Shown one piece after another: positions 1 to 11,861 of a stretch of 64,000 bases of DNA. Made by a program: the position numbers and the translations under genes. Under the pieces are notes generated by a model that saw only the letters and a list, made by a program, of their open reading frames with translations, was not told the origin of the DNA and did no database searches. The first letter of the stretch is position 1. Every line of letters begins with the position of its first letter. Source of the stretch: Hypholoma sublateritium FD-334 SS-4 (lineage: Eukaryota; Basidiomycota; Agaricomycetes; Agaricales; Strophariaceae); contig KN817534.1 of assembly GCA_000827495.1 (NCBI GenBank), positions 198,653 to 262,652 on the forward strand. The letters run 5' to 3'.

Positions 1-357
1 AAGGTCCTTCGCATAGGGAATCTTGGCAATGCTCTGAATCATCGCCTCAAATCCGATAAGTTTCCCAAATCCGGTAAAATATCTCCGGACTACCGTAGCG
101 TAGACTCGAAGTCTAGCTTTGCGCTTATTTCTTGTCTGTGCGCTGTCGCCGTTTCCAGGATATTCGATCTGTATAATTCCGTTAATCTTTTCGATGCCAA
201 TCTATGCGGTGAATTGACTGACGAGTGTACGGCACACCCATCGAGTGCATATATCGTTAATGACACGGGTGAGATCGATGTCTTTCCTACATCAAATATA
301 TGTCAGACGGGCAAGCAGAATTTTGAGAATTTACTGCGAACTCTTGGATTTCGCTGA
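1..357 (+). CDS. 3' end of an unrecognised protein (partial, runs in from the left edge)
   Basis: Frame 1 is open from the first base of the window to a TGA at 355-357, giving 118 codons with no start codon required. An open run of this length is unlikely by chance and the codon use looks coding. The fragment has a short hydrophobic stretch (residues 45-55, ending near SRIFDLY), four scattered cysteines in its second half, and ends in LLRTLGFR. I do not recognise a family. The real start and upstream exons lie outside the window, and an intron within the stretch cannot be excluded. Confidence 0.5.
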   Translation, partial: KVLRIGNLGNALNHRLKSDKFPKSGKISPDYRSVDSKSSFALISCLCAVAVSRIFDLYNSVNLFDANLCGELTDECTAHPSSAYIVNDTGEIDVFPTSNICQTGKQNFENLLRTLGFR

Positions 358-885
358 GGCGTTCATTGGTTATCTTAGCAAACGATCTGGCGTATCTTCC
401 AGGTGCTCCTTTATCAGGGATTAATGCATGCATGGTCTACGGCGCTGTCAATTAGTATACGCTCCGAGAGTAGTCACAGATACAAACCAACCATCATCAA
501 GTCGTTGTCATGTCTAACATGAAATATATTAGCTCTAGTAAAAAGTGGCTGAGAGCATCCGAAACTTGCTTTTCCTCCTGATCAAATCCGGACAGGAATC
601 TGTTATACACTCCAATATCAGCCAGAAAATACACAGGCTCCAGTTGACGGAAACAAACCCGTATCTTCCGGTCACAACTTGCGTATCCTCGTGACACGTA
701 GTATGAAACAAGCGGGGAGTGTTGAATACGTGAAGAATTGCCTCCTTTGTGGCTAAGTCGACCCGTTTCGCGTTCCCGTTGTGGGCACCGACAGGTTGAG
801 GCACAGCTGCCTGAACTCCATCACCATGACCGGATTTGCCAGTCAATTTTTCCGGGATCTGTCATAACATTGTAAATCACTGAAT
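358..885. other. gap between the left-edge gene and the small membrane-protein gene
   Basis: No gene can be called firmly. The minus strand carries two overlapping short open frames (535-846 and 497-697) of about 100 and 66 codons. Neither resembles a known family, and they could be the 3' untranslated region of the gene ending at 886. Confidence 0.3.
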
Positions 886-1304
886 TCAAGGAGCTATGTG
901 ATGCCTGACCCATGGTTCTACGTAGGTTGAAAAAAACGAAGGCTGTTCATCGTCATCGTCGCTGTCATATAGCACCAACGCAAAGGCCGATGTGACGATA
1001 TAAACGACAATAAACAAGACGACTGGCCCGATCGTTGCCCAGAAGCTGTCCTGTGTGATGGACTCGGATAAGTGTGACTCAAAAATCTAGAAAGATGGCA
1101 ATTTACTTCGTCGTCGTGCTTTTTTGATTCTTTTGGACCCTCTTCCTTCACTTGAGTTCTATTTTCTTCGGCACTTCCTGCTGCTTTCACCGGAGTTTTC
1201 TCTTCATTGAGAGATCCTGCTCCTCCGTCTACTGGTAGCGTATGTGCAGTGTTTTGTTCTTGAAGATTGCTCGAATCGACGTCTTCCATTTGAGAAAAAG
1301 ACAT
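886..1304 (-). CDS. small single-pass membrane protein, unknown function
   Basis: This is a two-exon gene of about 125 residues. Exon 1 starts at the ATG at 1304 and encodes a hydrophilic, Glu/Lys-rich N-terminal half that ends in KKHDDE. A GTAAAT donor follows, and the acceptor near 1064 joins to an exon beginning SITQDSFW. That exon carries one clear transmembrane helix (core GPVVLFIVVYIVTSAFALVL), then an acidic DSDDDDE patch and a short tail ending in HHIAP before the TGA at 886-888. Without the splice the frame loses the helix, so the splice is well supported. The topology suggests a tail-proximal membrane anchor with an acidic cytosolic face. No family was recognised. Confidence 0.6.
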
Positions 1305-1370
1305 AATTTTGAGTGAGCTTGTATATGTACTTTGCGAAAAGGTTCTATGAGATAAGCATGTTTCCGCTGA

Positions 1371-1380
1371 TCTTAAATAG
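1371..1380 (-). promoter_or_regulatory. TATA-like element of the small membrane-protein gene
   Basis: CTATTTAAGA on the minus strand lies about 67-77 nt upstream of the ATG at 1304, a plausible core-promoter distance for a fungal gene. This rests on motif and position only. Confidence 0.3.
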
Positions 1381-1822
1381 TATCGACGGAACCTGAGCTA
1401 AATTCTTGTTGAAGTGTGTTAGCCAATCAGCATGTGTGCGTAAAAATATATGCGTACGCCGCAGACTTTAAAATATCTGAAACAGAGTCAGTCAAGACAA
1501 CTATGCGAGATCCCTGAGTTCTGAGATCTGAGCGCTAATGACGTTCAATTTTTGAATTAAAATTAATCTGGATAAATTCTCCCAGATTGTAGTTTTTCGC
1601 AGCACCTAATTCCGCGGTTCCGCCATGAGATTGAGTTCAATGTGACATGAAGTTAAATATTAATGTATTATTAAAAACACCAGGGGGTGAACGTCGTGCA
1701 GGTCGATGGCTGATGGCCAATGAATTGCACGTGAAGCCATATAACCCGCATCCGACAAACCAGCCTTGACTCTTTAGTAGTACATTGGACTCGAAGAAAA
1801 TTTAGTAACTGCCCATCGCCAA
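1381..1822. other. divergent intergenic region, 0.4 kb
   Basis: This AT-rich spacer separates the minus-strand membrane-protein gene from the plus-strand DUF2235 gene and presumably holds both promoters. I see no further gene or repeat. Confidence 0.4.
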
Positions 1823-3958
1823 ATGTTGTCCACGACAGAACACCATCCACGTACCATTGTTCTTTGCTTCGATGGAACGGGAAATAAGTTTGGAGAGGTA
1901 CTTTCACCTTACTCTCATATAGTTTTCATAATTGATGCAATAGTACTTCCGTGAACGAACAGAAAGTAAACATACGTTAATCTTCCACATTGTCAGTAAT
2001 GTTTGACCACTGAAATACAGAATTCCAACGTCGTAAAATTTTGTTCGGCACTTGTGAAGAACCAACCTGATAAACAAATAGTTTACTATCAGGTAAACGG
2101 TCAACATCTTTATACTTTCAACTTGACAACTCTTATTATTCAGCCCGGAATAGGAACCTATAATGAGCGTCAGCTCAGCACGAGAACCATCTCGACCGTT
2201 TTTCGTATGGTCGATAGTTGCATTGCCATTAACTTGGATGTTCATGTCAAAGAAGGGTATGTGTGATTTCTGTAGGATAAGATATGAGCTTACGACATCT
2301 TCAGATACCAGTTTATTATGAGAAACTATCGGTATGAATTATTTGAGAGGGATGTTATATTGTCTGACATCAAAGCCAGACCGGGAGACAAAATTTGCTT
2401 ATTCGGATTCTCTCGTGGAGGTATTTAGTACCGTCTTCTATACATTTATTATGTGCATCGTCTAACTTTCAGCCTAAAGCTCACACTGCAAGGGTTATCT
2501 CGGGAATGTTGTACAAGGTATCCCTTCAGCAAAATATTCGAATTGTTGCGTTTTACTTATCTATTTTAGGTCGGATTGCTGCTTCCTCACAACGACCAAC
2601 AGTTAGATTTTGCTTTTGCTGTCTATAAATCCACTGGTCCACATGGAATTCAGCTCAGTAAAGATTTCAAGAAATTCTTCTCGTGAGTGACTTCTCCGAA
2701 TCATGACAGTACCAATATTCAACCAAAGCTATGCTTCAACAGAGTCCCTGTTACAGTCGAGTTCGTAGGAGTGTGGTAAGAGTTTGAAAGCTTGCGCCCT
2801 TTCCGGGAGATAGTAACGTCATACATACTATTTACAGGGATACAGTTTCTTCAGTTGGGATCTTTCCCCAAGGTCACCCTTACACATCTATCAACTACGC
2901 AATAAAAACCTTCAGACACGCTCTAGCTCTTGATGAAAGACGGGCTCGCTTCCGTCCGCAAACCTGGAATGAACCTACGGTCGAGCAGGAGCAAGACCTC
3001 GATGTCGACGATCCTTTGACCATAATGAAACCCAGAGGGAAAACGTCGACTAACACTTGGGTATACCAACCTCCTGATCGAACAACAGCCGACGTCAAAG
3101 AAGTGTGGTTTGCAGGTGGGTACCCGGGATAGCTCGGGATCCAGAGAAATCGATTGGTTTGCTGATTCCATGACACCGTATTTGTAGGTGCACATTCCGA
3201 CATCGGAGGTGGATCCCATGCCAACACAGAACCGGGGAGCCTGTCCTTCATCCCGTTGAGGTGGATGATTAAGGAATGTCTCATCACAGGGACAGGGATA
3301 CTGTTTGATGCAGATGTCTTGTCGAGATTTGAATTCGACTTCGATGCCCTGGAACGTTCCCAAGGTGTACCAACGATGGCGCAATTGGGCTTTGCGGATC
3401 GAGTCGGGGTGAAGAAGAGTTCAGGGGACGCACAAGCGGGCAGCCCGACCGCTCAAACCTCGTCGTTACCTGAACCAGAACCCTCCATCATTTTTCCACT
3501 ATTAACCAGGTTGTCTGGTATAGCGATGCCAAAAATCAAGGAGCAGTACAGCAGCTCTTTCAAATTGTTTATCTCCCACGACGCGTTTGAAGCTTTCGCC
3601 AATGCCTATAGGGCGTCGGACTCTTTCTCCGCCGTATACGATCAACTCATTATGAAGTGGGCCTGGTGGACGCTGGAATGGCTGCCAACATTTACCACGT
3701 ACCAGACCCCCACTGGCGAATGGATGCAGAGACGTATGTAAGTTAATATCTTACTTGGGGATTTTTTTATTTTATTCTACCATCTCGTACAGGGGAAACT
3801 TTGGAATGGGGCGATACATCCCCTTTTCTGACGATTATGAAGTTCTGGTACATAGATCCGTCAAGCAAAGAATAGACCAAGAAGCCTTGAAATACAAGCC
3901 GGCTGCTTTCAACTGGGACATGGTAGATGATTCCGGAATGCGTGTATGGGTAGACTAG
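1823..3958 (+). CDS. DUF2235 family alpha/beta-hydrolase (Tle1-like lipase fold)
   Basis: This multi-exon gene encodes about 530 residues. The start is the ATG at 1823, which opens a 25-codon exon ending in the family signature LCFDGTGNKFGE; a GTACTT donor follows. Later exons carry GIGTY, then the nucleophile elbow GFSRGAHTAR, the frame being restored across an intron ending in AAAG. FVGVWDTVSSVG and a DERRARFRP block come next, then AHSDIGGG, the acidic motif, and near the C-terminus EVLVHRSVKQR, which supplies the likely catalytic His. The Ser-Asp-His triad therefore looks complete. DUF2235 proteins share the catalytic domain of Tle1-type phospholipases; substrate and location in fungi are unknown. 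No signal peptide is seen. It is a paralogue of the N-terminal half of the gene at 16.4-19.7 kb. Confidence 0.87.
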
Positions 3959-5060
3959 CCCAACAAGTGTCGGAAAATTGTCTTCATGCTCGTACGTTTT
4001 CTCCTCATTGTATATCTCGAGTATAATTTATTTTCGAATCATTTCGCTTGAAATCTGCCGGTTTGTGGTTTTAGAACCAGATTATGCTCTGCGTGGCCTC
4101 GCCTTGCGAGATGCATATATTATTGAGAGGTCGCGTGGTGCAGATGCTAGCCCATAGTATCTACACGTTCAAGCTAGAATGCTCTTCCATAAGACCTTGA
4201 ATTCCAATTGCGTGCTACGTGCGCAACGCGTCGCGGCTCGCTCCCGGGAAGATCGTTAAATGAAGTCGGAACATCTGCCGCGTTTCCTCATCGTGTTCAT
4301 GTCTAACATAAATTTGGCAAGACGCGTTGCCAGCCGCCAGGTGATCTTCCAATAGACGCCTACCCCGCATGCAATTCTTTGAAACACCGCAGCAGTGCAA
4401 TGTCGGGGCTTCAACAAGCACATCCAGAAAATGCAACGGACCATCGTACTAGTTAGGCGACCGTGCGTAGGATGAGGCTTGCTTGAAGATGCGGATACAG
4501 ATGAAGATCGGTACATAGTCTTCGAAACGTCATGCCCTCGCCGCGTAAGAAATGTATGCTTGTGCCGCCACAGTAGTTTTACGGGCGAGAAGATTTCACC
4601 CAAGACCAGGCAAGTAGATAGCGGCTCCTGAGGAACAGATGTCTCTAAAGAATGTTCTTGGCAGCCTTACGCTGATTTTTCAAATAAATCTCAACGCATG
4701 AAACAGAATTACCAGTGCAAGGACGACGTGCGGCGGACGAAAGGATCGATCATGAGCAGGGCGACACTATCAAATACGCCAGCATTTCTGTGCTGTTGTC
4801 GTGGGGAGACCTCGATGAAAATTAGAATGAATGGCACTATAGGATGAATCGGAAAAATTGCAAGCCCTGATCGAAAAAGTGTGAAGCAACAGAGGCGCCA
4901 ATATGGCTACATTTTCCCATCAGGATTACACGCTCAAACCTCATTGGAAGCGAGACAGAAAGGGGCGTTGGTATGTATGCTTGAGATCACAAGTATGTCT
5001 CAAGTTCACACATACTTGCGCGCGGTTTCATGCATGTCCCACCCGGGACGAAGACATAAT
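3959..5060. other. gap, nothing convincing
   Basis: Only short, mutually overlapping frames occur on both strands, with no recognisable protein. The stretch may hold the downstream exons of the weak minus-strand gene noted at 5061-5432. Confidence 0.3.
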
Positions 5061-5432
5061 TCATACGCCATGTAGCAAGGCGAAAAGCAACAGCAAAGCA
5101 GGAAGTCCGCCAATTACAGCGTAGAGATAAGGTCGCCGAGCCTCCCAATGGACCAGTAGAATGTACGATGCACTCGTGTAGGACCGCGGGCTGAGCACGC
5201 CTAGCAGATATATATCACCAATACATGTTCCGGCAATAACCGTGCCAAACATGAATTGTAAGTTGCATGCCTGGCTATTTCGGGTCACATACAGCCACTC
5301 CAAAGATACCTTATCTTCGAAGAGACTATAGCAGGCTGCAAATGATGCCTTGCGAAGTGACCAGAGGAATACGGCGTAAGCGAGACAAATTGGCAATAGA
5401 CGCAGAGCGGGTGAAGAGCCTGGGGTCGGCAA
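5061..5432 (-). CDS. possible exon of a multi-pass membrane protein
   Basis: The minus-strand frame of 123 codons contains three hydrophobic segments suited to membrane helices: LLPICLAYAVFLW, FMFGTVIAGTCIGDIYLLGVL and YLYAVIGGLPALLLLFALL. The frame ends at a GTATGA that could be a splice donor rather than a true stop, and no clear first or last exon was found. It could be an exon of one of the many basidiomycete-specific membrane protein families or a relic of one. No function is assigned. Confidence 0.3.
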   Translation of the reverse strand: MPTPGSSPALRLLPICLAYAVFLWSLRKASFAACYSLFEDKVSLEWLYVTRNSQACNLQFMFGTVIAGTCIGDIYLLGVLSPRSYTSASYILLVHWEARRPYLYAVIGGLPALLLLFALLHGV

Positions 5433-5442
5433 TGTGGCTAAT

Positions 5443-5481
5443 AAGGCCTAAAGCTTAAAGGCCTAAGCTTTAAGGCTTTAG
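5443..5481. repeat. short tandem and palindromic repeat (AAGGCCTAAAGCTT type)
   Basis: The stretch reads as three degenerate 10-15 nt units (5443-5457, 5458-5471, 5472-5481), each beginning AAGGC and containing CTAAGCTT or CTTTAG. The units are built from the palindromes AGGCCT and AAGCTT, so the block has dyad symmetry and could fold on itself. It lies just upstream of the possible membrane-protein exon on the minus strand. Confidence 0.5.
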
Positions 5482-6853
5482 ATCGAAGACGACATAACAG
5501 AAGGCAGAAACAAGGTCCCATGTGAGTATACGCTTCCGGAGGCATACAAGATATCAGACAAGAAGCTCGCAGTGAGGAAGAGGGTGGATACGCTTGACAC
5601 TTAATCCGCCTTAGAGAACCCAGATTAAGAAGCCTTTTCGCCGCGCCCCTGTTGGTCCGATTTCGAGTGAATATGTACACCGGCCAGTCGGTCCACTGAG
5701 TTCCTGTCGATACGGCCGCGCTGATAGAGGTGCGGTCATGGGTAACGGTGCATAGCACAAAGTTCTAGTCACTGCATCGAGGTTTGGGTTGAAATAACGG
5801 ACAGGAGAAGCAGGGTCCAGGGGGAATAAGGGAACAAAACGGAGGGGAGTCTCAACCAACGCCGCGACGGCTGCTTTAGGATGACGCGCCGTGACGCGAT
5901 TGGATGATGCTCTAAGCTCTAAGTTCAATCGCCGTTCTAACTTTATTTCGAGCCTGCCCTAAACGCAACCCGAGTCGCCTCAAAAAAAACTTTCCCGTCA
6001 CTTATAATCTTCGCCACGTCCGCCGTGTTTCCTTCCTCCGCCATGGCTCGTGGACGCCAACGGCTAATACGCTGAATACGGTTTCATAACGTCAGAGATG
6101 GGTACTAGGTTCGTGCCACCTTCCTACTCCCCTTTTTTGCGCCACCTTTCGTGAAGAAAAAGAGCATTATGCTCGATAACCCAGCTCTTCGAGGAGGGAG
6201 TAACGCCCCACTATAACCATTGAGAACAAAATTTCATCTGATTCTTATTCTTCTCTTCCTGTCCAATCCACCTCTTCATCGTCCTGACCTTGATTTCTTC
6301 CAGGTGTGTAGTGTCGTGACGCAATCTGGCTCGTGCGGGCTGCTTCGCAATACCGTCATGATGCACTGTGGCTGAGGGTGCGATGGTTGGGACGATCTTT
6401 CTACTGTGAGTGCACATTCTTGACTTCATGCCACGTCGCTTTCCTCGACGCGGCACGCGAGATGAGATTCATAATTTTTCAGTTATCCCTGTCTTAATCC
6501 TTTTGTCGAGACCATTGAAAATCTGATACTACTTCATTATCTGTGATTTTGTCAAAACTTCTTACTGATGGCCTTTTCTTCAGGCTTTCCTCGCCCATGT
6601 TGTTCAAATCTATGTCGTATTTTACCATGTTACTTTCCTGTTAGTTGTATCAAATACTGAATGTCAAGCAATTTCACGTTGATGTTCATACGGCGTGCAA
6701 GCGCTCTGAAGGAACGAATACGACCCGGATGCTAACCGACATCATGGATTCTACTCAGTAATTGCAGTGCGTTTTACCTTCATATGCATGTATGTGGAAT
6801 CTGGATGCGGTATTGATAGGTATTTCGTTTAGCCATATAACACGACGCTTCGT
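5482..6853. other. gap, nothing convincing
   Basis: About 1.4 kb holds only short frames without family resemblance. The stretch is downstream of the Rossmann-protein gene (minus) and may include its 3' untranslated region. Confidence 0.35.
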
Positions 6854-7752
6854 TTACCCCAGCCAATCCGTCTCGCCCTTCTTGATAAAAGCACCCAACC
6901 CTTCTTCAATGGGCGTGTCACCGCCAATAATGTCGATTGCCAAGCCAGCTGCGTCCTCTCTATCAGCAAGTAGCGCAAGAGCTTTCGCGACATCGTCCCT
7001 CTGCCAAATCATTCAAGTTCAACTACCAACGGGCTCGACAGAAAGCCTGCAACGTACTGCGATGGTCTTGCCCAGATGGGTTCGTCCGATTGATGCCGAC
7101 CCAACGCCAGGGGCCTCTGTCAGTCCCCCTGGGCGGAGAATGATCCACTTGAATGCGGTGCGCTTGACGAGGTTCTTGTCGGCCTCGTACTTCCACTTCA
7201 TGTACACGCCGATGGCGCCGCGCACGCGCTTGGACATCGCGATGTCCTCCTCCGTCTGCAACGGTGTAGCCGCTAATCAATGCACGCGCCACAGGACAAT
7301 GGATATGTTACACACGTAATGCGCGGGGATCTTATCCGGGTCGCGCACGTCGATCGCGGAGACGAGGATTAGCAGCGGCTTCGCGCCCTGCACGCCCTCG
7401 AGCGCGTCGAACACCTTCACTGCGCCCTCATAGTCGATCTTCTTTGTCAGCTCCTCGCCGCCCGCTCCACCTGCTCCCGCAGAGAAGTACACGACGTCCG
7501 CGCCGGTAAAGGCGGCCGTGAAGTCACCGACAGGCGCGTCGGTGAGCGAGAGCACCTGAGGGATCGCCTTGACGGCCTCGATATCCGGCGCCTGCGCGGG
7601 GTTGCGAATGATGGATGTGACGGTGTGCGTGGGCGCGAGGAGCCGGGCGAGGCGCAAGGACACCTTGGGGATGTCACCTTCGATACAGGGCCTTGAAAGG
7701 TAGGGCGACTGACCTTGCCGTGCCCGCCGACGATGACAATTTTCTTTGGCAT
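6854..7752 (-). CDS. NAD(P)-binding Rossmann-fold protein (atypical SDR / NmrA-like)
   Basis: The gene encodes about 250-270 residues in four exons. The ATG at 7752 opens MPKKIVIVGGHGKV, a GxxGxxG-type dinucleotide-binding loop interrupted by an intron directly after GGHGK and continuing as SLRLARLL. The next exon ends in DPDKIPAHY, and the third (TEEDIAMSKRVR to LGKTIA) contains YMKWKYEADKNLV, with the Tyr-x-x-x-Lys-like spacing of short-chain reductases, and the strand WIILRPGGLTE. The last exon (RDDVAKALALLAD to TDWLG) ends in TAA at 6854-6856. This order matches the atypical SDR proteins of fungi that act on or bind NAD(P)H. The substrate is unknown. Confidence 0.82.
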
Positions 7753-9357
7753 TCTTAGGGTCGATGTACTGCGTTCAAACGGCAGCAGGTGGAAGTGCGT
7801 TGGAAAGCTGGGAAAGAAGGCGGGGCGATAGAAACGCCTGACAAGCATGATCGTGGCCAAGTATGACGTCTTCTGTAGGTACTAAAGCGCTCAATCCTCA
7901 GATTAGATCACTAATTATAACTTTAAGACGACTTCGGTATCGTTGGCCATGCATGGGACGGATTTCTTATTAGCAATGGGTACGTAAGTTGGAAGGAGCC
8001 CCGCTCTCTGGGTCTGCTACCTGGAAGCCATACCTGGTCCCTGGACCACTCTGTGTTTGTGGGAAGTCATACAGAAATGCAGTTCGACATCAAAGTTGAA
8101 TATCAAGTCTAGCGTAACCCCTCAAATCTACTTGCTGCGAAGGCATCTCTCTACTTCTAACATAAGGTAGAACCCACTGGTACTACAGCGACCTCATGAT
8201 ATGATATGAAGGTGATTAATACGAACCAACTTGCCATACCTCTCCTGGCCGCTCATTCAATACATCCTTCCACTTTTCAAAGGCTTTCCCACCAGATCTT
8301 TCGATCACAAGATCGTCCAGTTCCATAATGACAGGCCGGCGTTATTACTTGCTCTGGGACTGGCGTCCATTGGGCGTCCAAGCAGAACATTATGAACATT
8401 ATCAATCGATCTCATCCCTCTTCCGAACCAATGTTATTCTGTGACAACCTTGGATCCAGATTTCTTCTTTCCCCTCGAAGTTTGCATCATGGCAGACCTT
8501 CCAAAGCGGTCACTAGTATGAATGCGGAGCATTATGTACTGGCCGTTAATAATGGCAAGCACCTCCTTCATGATTGGTCGCACTGCGAGGAAGTTTCTGG
8601 TATGCAGCAACCTCTGAGAAACACGGCGTCCTTGCATACGTTCAGCTGGGAAATGTGCAAAGAAACTATCATGTGTCGGGGTTGTTGGATTACAATCTTC
8701 GGCGCCTCTTAGCCAACGTCTGAGATCCACCCGTAGAACATTTTTTCTTGAAATATTTTTTAGCTCCGAGGGTTCCTTTTCTGCCCGGTTTTTACTTGAT
8801 CCCATTTTATTATGTGTCGATCTCAGAAATTATATGTAGGGTATCTGAAATTCCCGTATCTCACTCATGACTCGGATCCATTTACGGGCCTATTTTTCAA
8901 TGTGATAAACCGTCTTCATTTACTGTCGCCTCCTAATGTCCAACAACCCAATTAAATACTATCTTTTCATATTCTCCACAGGTACGCAAGCGTTGCGCCA
9001 CATACGCACGCTCGTCGTGCATACTTACCTGCTGGATGCCTCACGAATCGGAACACGCACTGTGTGCGTGCGTGCCGCCGGGAATAGCCTCCGCACTTCT
9101 GCTGTACATGGTGCGCGGTAAGCGTGCTTCCATCCTTTGGAATATATTCATATGAAATGTATTCTGCTTTTTTCTCTGCCGATCCTGTTCAAGGGGGGTA
9201 TCAGAGAGGTGTTCATGAGAGAATAAATATCATAAATTTATTTCAAATAAAAACTGAGCATCTGTGCCGATGTAATGCCGTAACTCCGCCGGCAGGTCGT
9301 CCGCGATCGATGAGCACGCCCCTCTCACCACGTCGAAGCATCCCACGCGAGGTCAAC
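7753..9357. other. 1.6 kb intergenic region between divergent genes
   Basis: No gene is called firmly. A 29-codon minus-strand start (ATG at 8326, MELDDLVIERSGG) is followed by a GTATGG donor-like site at the end of the exon, but no downstream exon was found. A 123-codon minus frame at 8434-8805 has no recognisable features. Confidence 0.3.
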
Positions 9358-11861
9358 ATGTCGCTTTATACCCAGCTTGCGGAGATCCCTGTTCCTCTTT
9401 CAGCCCAGTTCGTTTCGCCACATAGTGCGCACGACGTCACTCTGACAGGGCGTACGCTGATGAGCAAATGTAGATGCGGAACCGACAGTCGTGCAGGTAA
9501 CATACAGCGTGAAAGAGCATGTCAAGAACACGAAGCGGACCATGTCCAAGTCGATAGCATTCAATCACACGTCGAAGCCCCTGACCACGCTGCTACATGA
9601 CATCGATATCGTCGCGCAAACCACATCACTCTCTGGGCGTAAAACTGCCACACTCCGGAACGTCAAGGGTTCGGGTGGAGAAATCAATCGTGTCGTTGAG
9701 GTGTGGAACCTTGGGCAACTGGAAGTTTCATTGAATGTTACGGAACATCATGGCGAATTCTATACAGATGGTGCGCGTTACCTCGATACGCATTGAAGCG
9801 CCGAGCAATAATCGATCGAAATGCACAGAGTTTGTCGGGTCGCTCGCGTTTTCACCTTCCGAGGCCTCGATCCTGTACACAGCTGAAGGGAATCTTCCTG
9901 AATCCAAGGACGCCTACCAAAAATTTCGTTTCAATCCGGACTTCGGTGAGGGCTTTGGCGGCAAAAGACGGCCTACGACGTTCGTTCTGCGGTGGCAGGC
10001 CCCGTCCGACGCCGTATCGGCGACACGCGTCAGCCTTGCGATTCTGAAGACACCCGATAACGTGCGCTTCGGACAGGCAATATTCTCCGCAGACTCCAAC
10101 GAAACGGTCTATGCGACGGGGTACGAATTCACCCAGGATGGCCGAATGCTCGGCATCAAGGGCTGCTTCAACCGACCTGCAGGGATCTGGCGCCTGCGTG
10201 TTCCCGCTCTCGAGAGCCTCGAATATAGCGACAAGACCGCGCCCGCCGCAGTGGACGTCGCCGCTGCGCACAAGCTGACCGCTTCGCATCTCTCGTGCCG
10301 CTCACCGCGCATCTTGCGCGCGGACGGGGGCAAGTCGACGTTGCTCTGGCTCTCTCATAATACGGGCGGGGCACACCTCAGCGCTTCGACGCTGTGGGCA
10401 CTGGATCTCGCTCTGAGCGACACCGACGATGTGCCGCCTGCCGGCTCCGCGCGAACGCTTGTCGGCGTCGTGGACGTGCCACAGGCAGACGGATTTCCTG
10501 GGCTCTACCCTGCATACGGCCTTATACCATCTTTCGCGATCCGTGACAGCATTCTGGTAGCCTCGCAGTGGGGCTCACGCACGACTGTACTCCGTATCTC
10601 TGCGAATGGCGGCGCGGTGCAGGAATTGACGCCCAATGACAACAATCTGTACAGCTGGGCAGTATTGACGACGGATGGGTGTAACCGTGTTGTGTGCTCA
10701 CGCAGCTCACTGGGCGTACCCCCTGAGATTGTCCTTGGGACTATTGAAGCAACCGGTGGAGTGACATGGACGGTCATCGACCGGCCGACGCTACCAGAAG
10801 TTGGTGCGTGCTTGCTGATACCAGGGTTTCTTTTTCATCATCGCTGATTATGTACTGCTTCCTTTAGTGTCCAAAGCGTTGTCAACGATCCGAACGTCGA
10901 TCGTGCAAATTCCTGGGCGCCCATTAGTGGAGACGCTACTCGTCCAAGGAGAAGCTGCGAAGGGCACAGGCGCGCCGCCGCCGTGCATCACCTCGCCGCA
11001 CGGGGGCCCACACGGCACAAGCTCTACAACTTTCTCGCCAAGTACGGCGGCGCTAGTGCTAGAAGGATGTACGTAGCCCATTAAATCCATCTTAGTTACC
11101 AACTAATGCCAAGCACGGTGCGATAGACACAATCTCGTTCCCCAATTATAGCGGCTCGCCGGGATACGGCGAGACATTCCTGCAGGCGCTGATCGGCCGC
11201 TGTGGCGAGCTGGACGTTCAGGACTGCATCGCAGCCGCGCGCCACCTCGTATCCATTGGCATCTCGGAGGAGGGCCCCGGGCGGCAGTTTGTGATGGGAG
11301 GGAGCCATGGCGGGTTCCTTACCGCGCACCGTGCGTGATACCTTGTCTTTTTACTGTCCAAGTGGCGATATTCACCCCCGCTCAGTCATCGGCCAGTTTC
11401 CCGCGTTCTTCTCCGCCGCCGTCTTGCGCAACCCTGTCATATCGGGCGGCGATATCACCAATACAGACATCCCGGACTGGTACTTCGCCGAGTTTGGCCG
11501 TGCGTACCCTCTTGCGTCGTCGGAGCCAGGCGCACATCCACTTCCCAATAACGTGCTGTCGCCACCGCCGCTCCTCGACGCTGCCGCATTCACCGAGCTA
11601 CAAGCCGCATCCCCTATTACGCACGTTGGCGCGATGAGTGTACCTGTGCTTCTGCTCATCGGCACGTCGGACCGCCGCGTCGCCCCCGCGCAGGGCATTG
11701 GACTCTATCATGCACTGAAGGCGCGATACGCCTCGCTGAAACCAAAGGGGCGCGTCGAGATGCTCGTGTTTGACGGCGAGGGGCACCTACTGGACGGCGT
11801 AGAGGCATCGCGCGTGGGGTACGAGGCGGGCCGTGACTGGCTCGGCGCCGTGAGGGTTTAA
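9358..11861 (+). CDS. prolyl oligopeptidase family protease, acylaminoacyl-peptidase type (S9C)
   Basis: About 700-750 residues in several exons. Acylaminoacyl-peptidases remove N-acetylated residues from short peptides in the cytosol. The N-terminal two thirds, including the long exon that starts EFVGSLAFSPSEASILYTAEGN, forms the predicted beta-propeller. The hydrolase domain follows: ITSPHGGPHG (oxyanion region), NYSGSPGYGETF, the nucleophile elbow GGSHGGFLTAH, the acid in GTSDRRVAP and the His in GEGHLLDG. All three catalytic residues are present, and the last exon ends in TAA at 11859-11861. I chose the ATG at 9358; an in-frame ATG at 9310 would add 16 residues. No signal peptide is visible. 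Confidence 0.87.

Noticed and set aside
5438..5928. Two overlapping minus-strand frames of about 105 codons upstream of the possible membrane exon
   Set aside because: They disagree in frame with each other and with the membrane exon and show no motifs.
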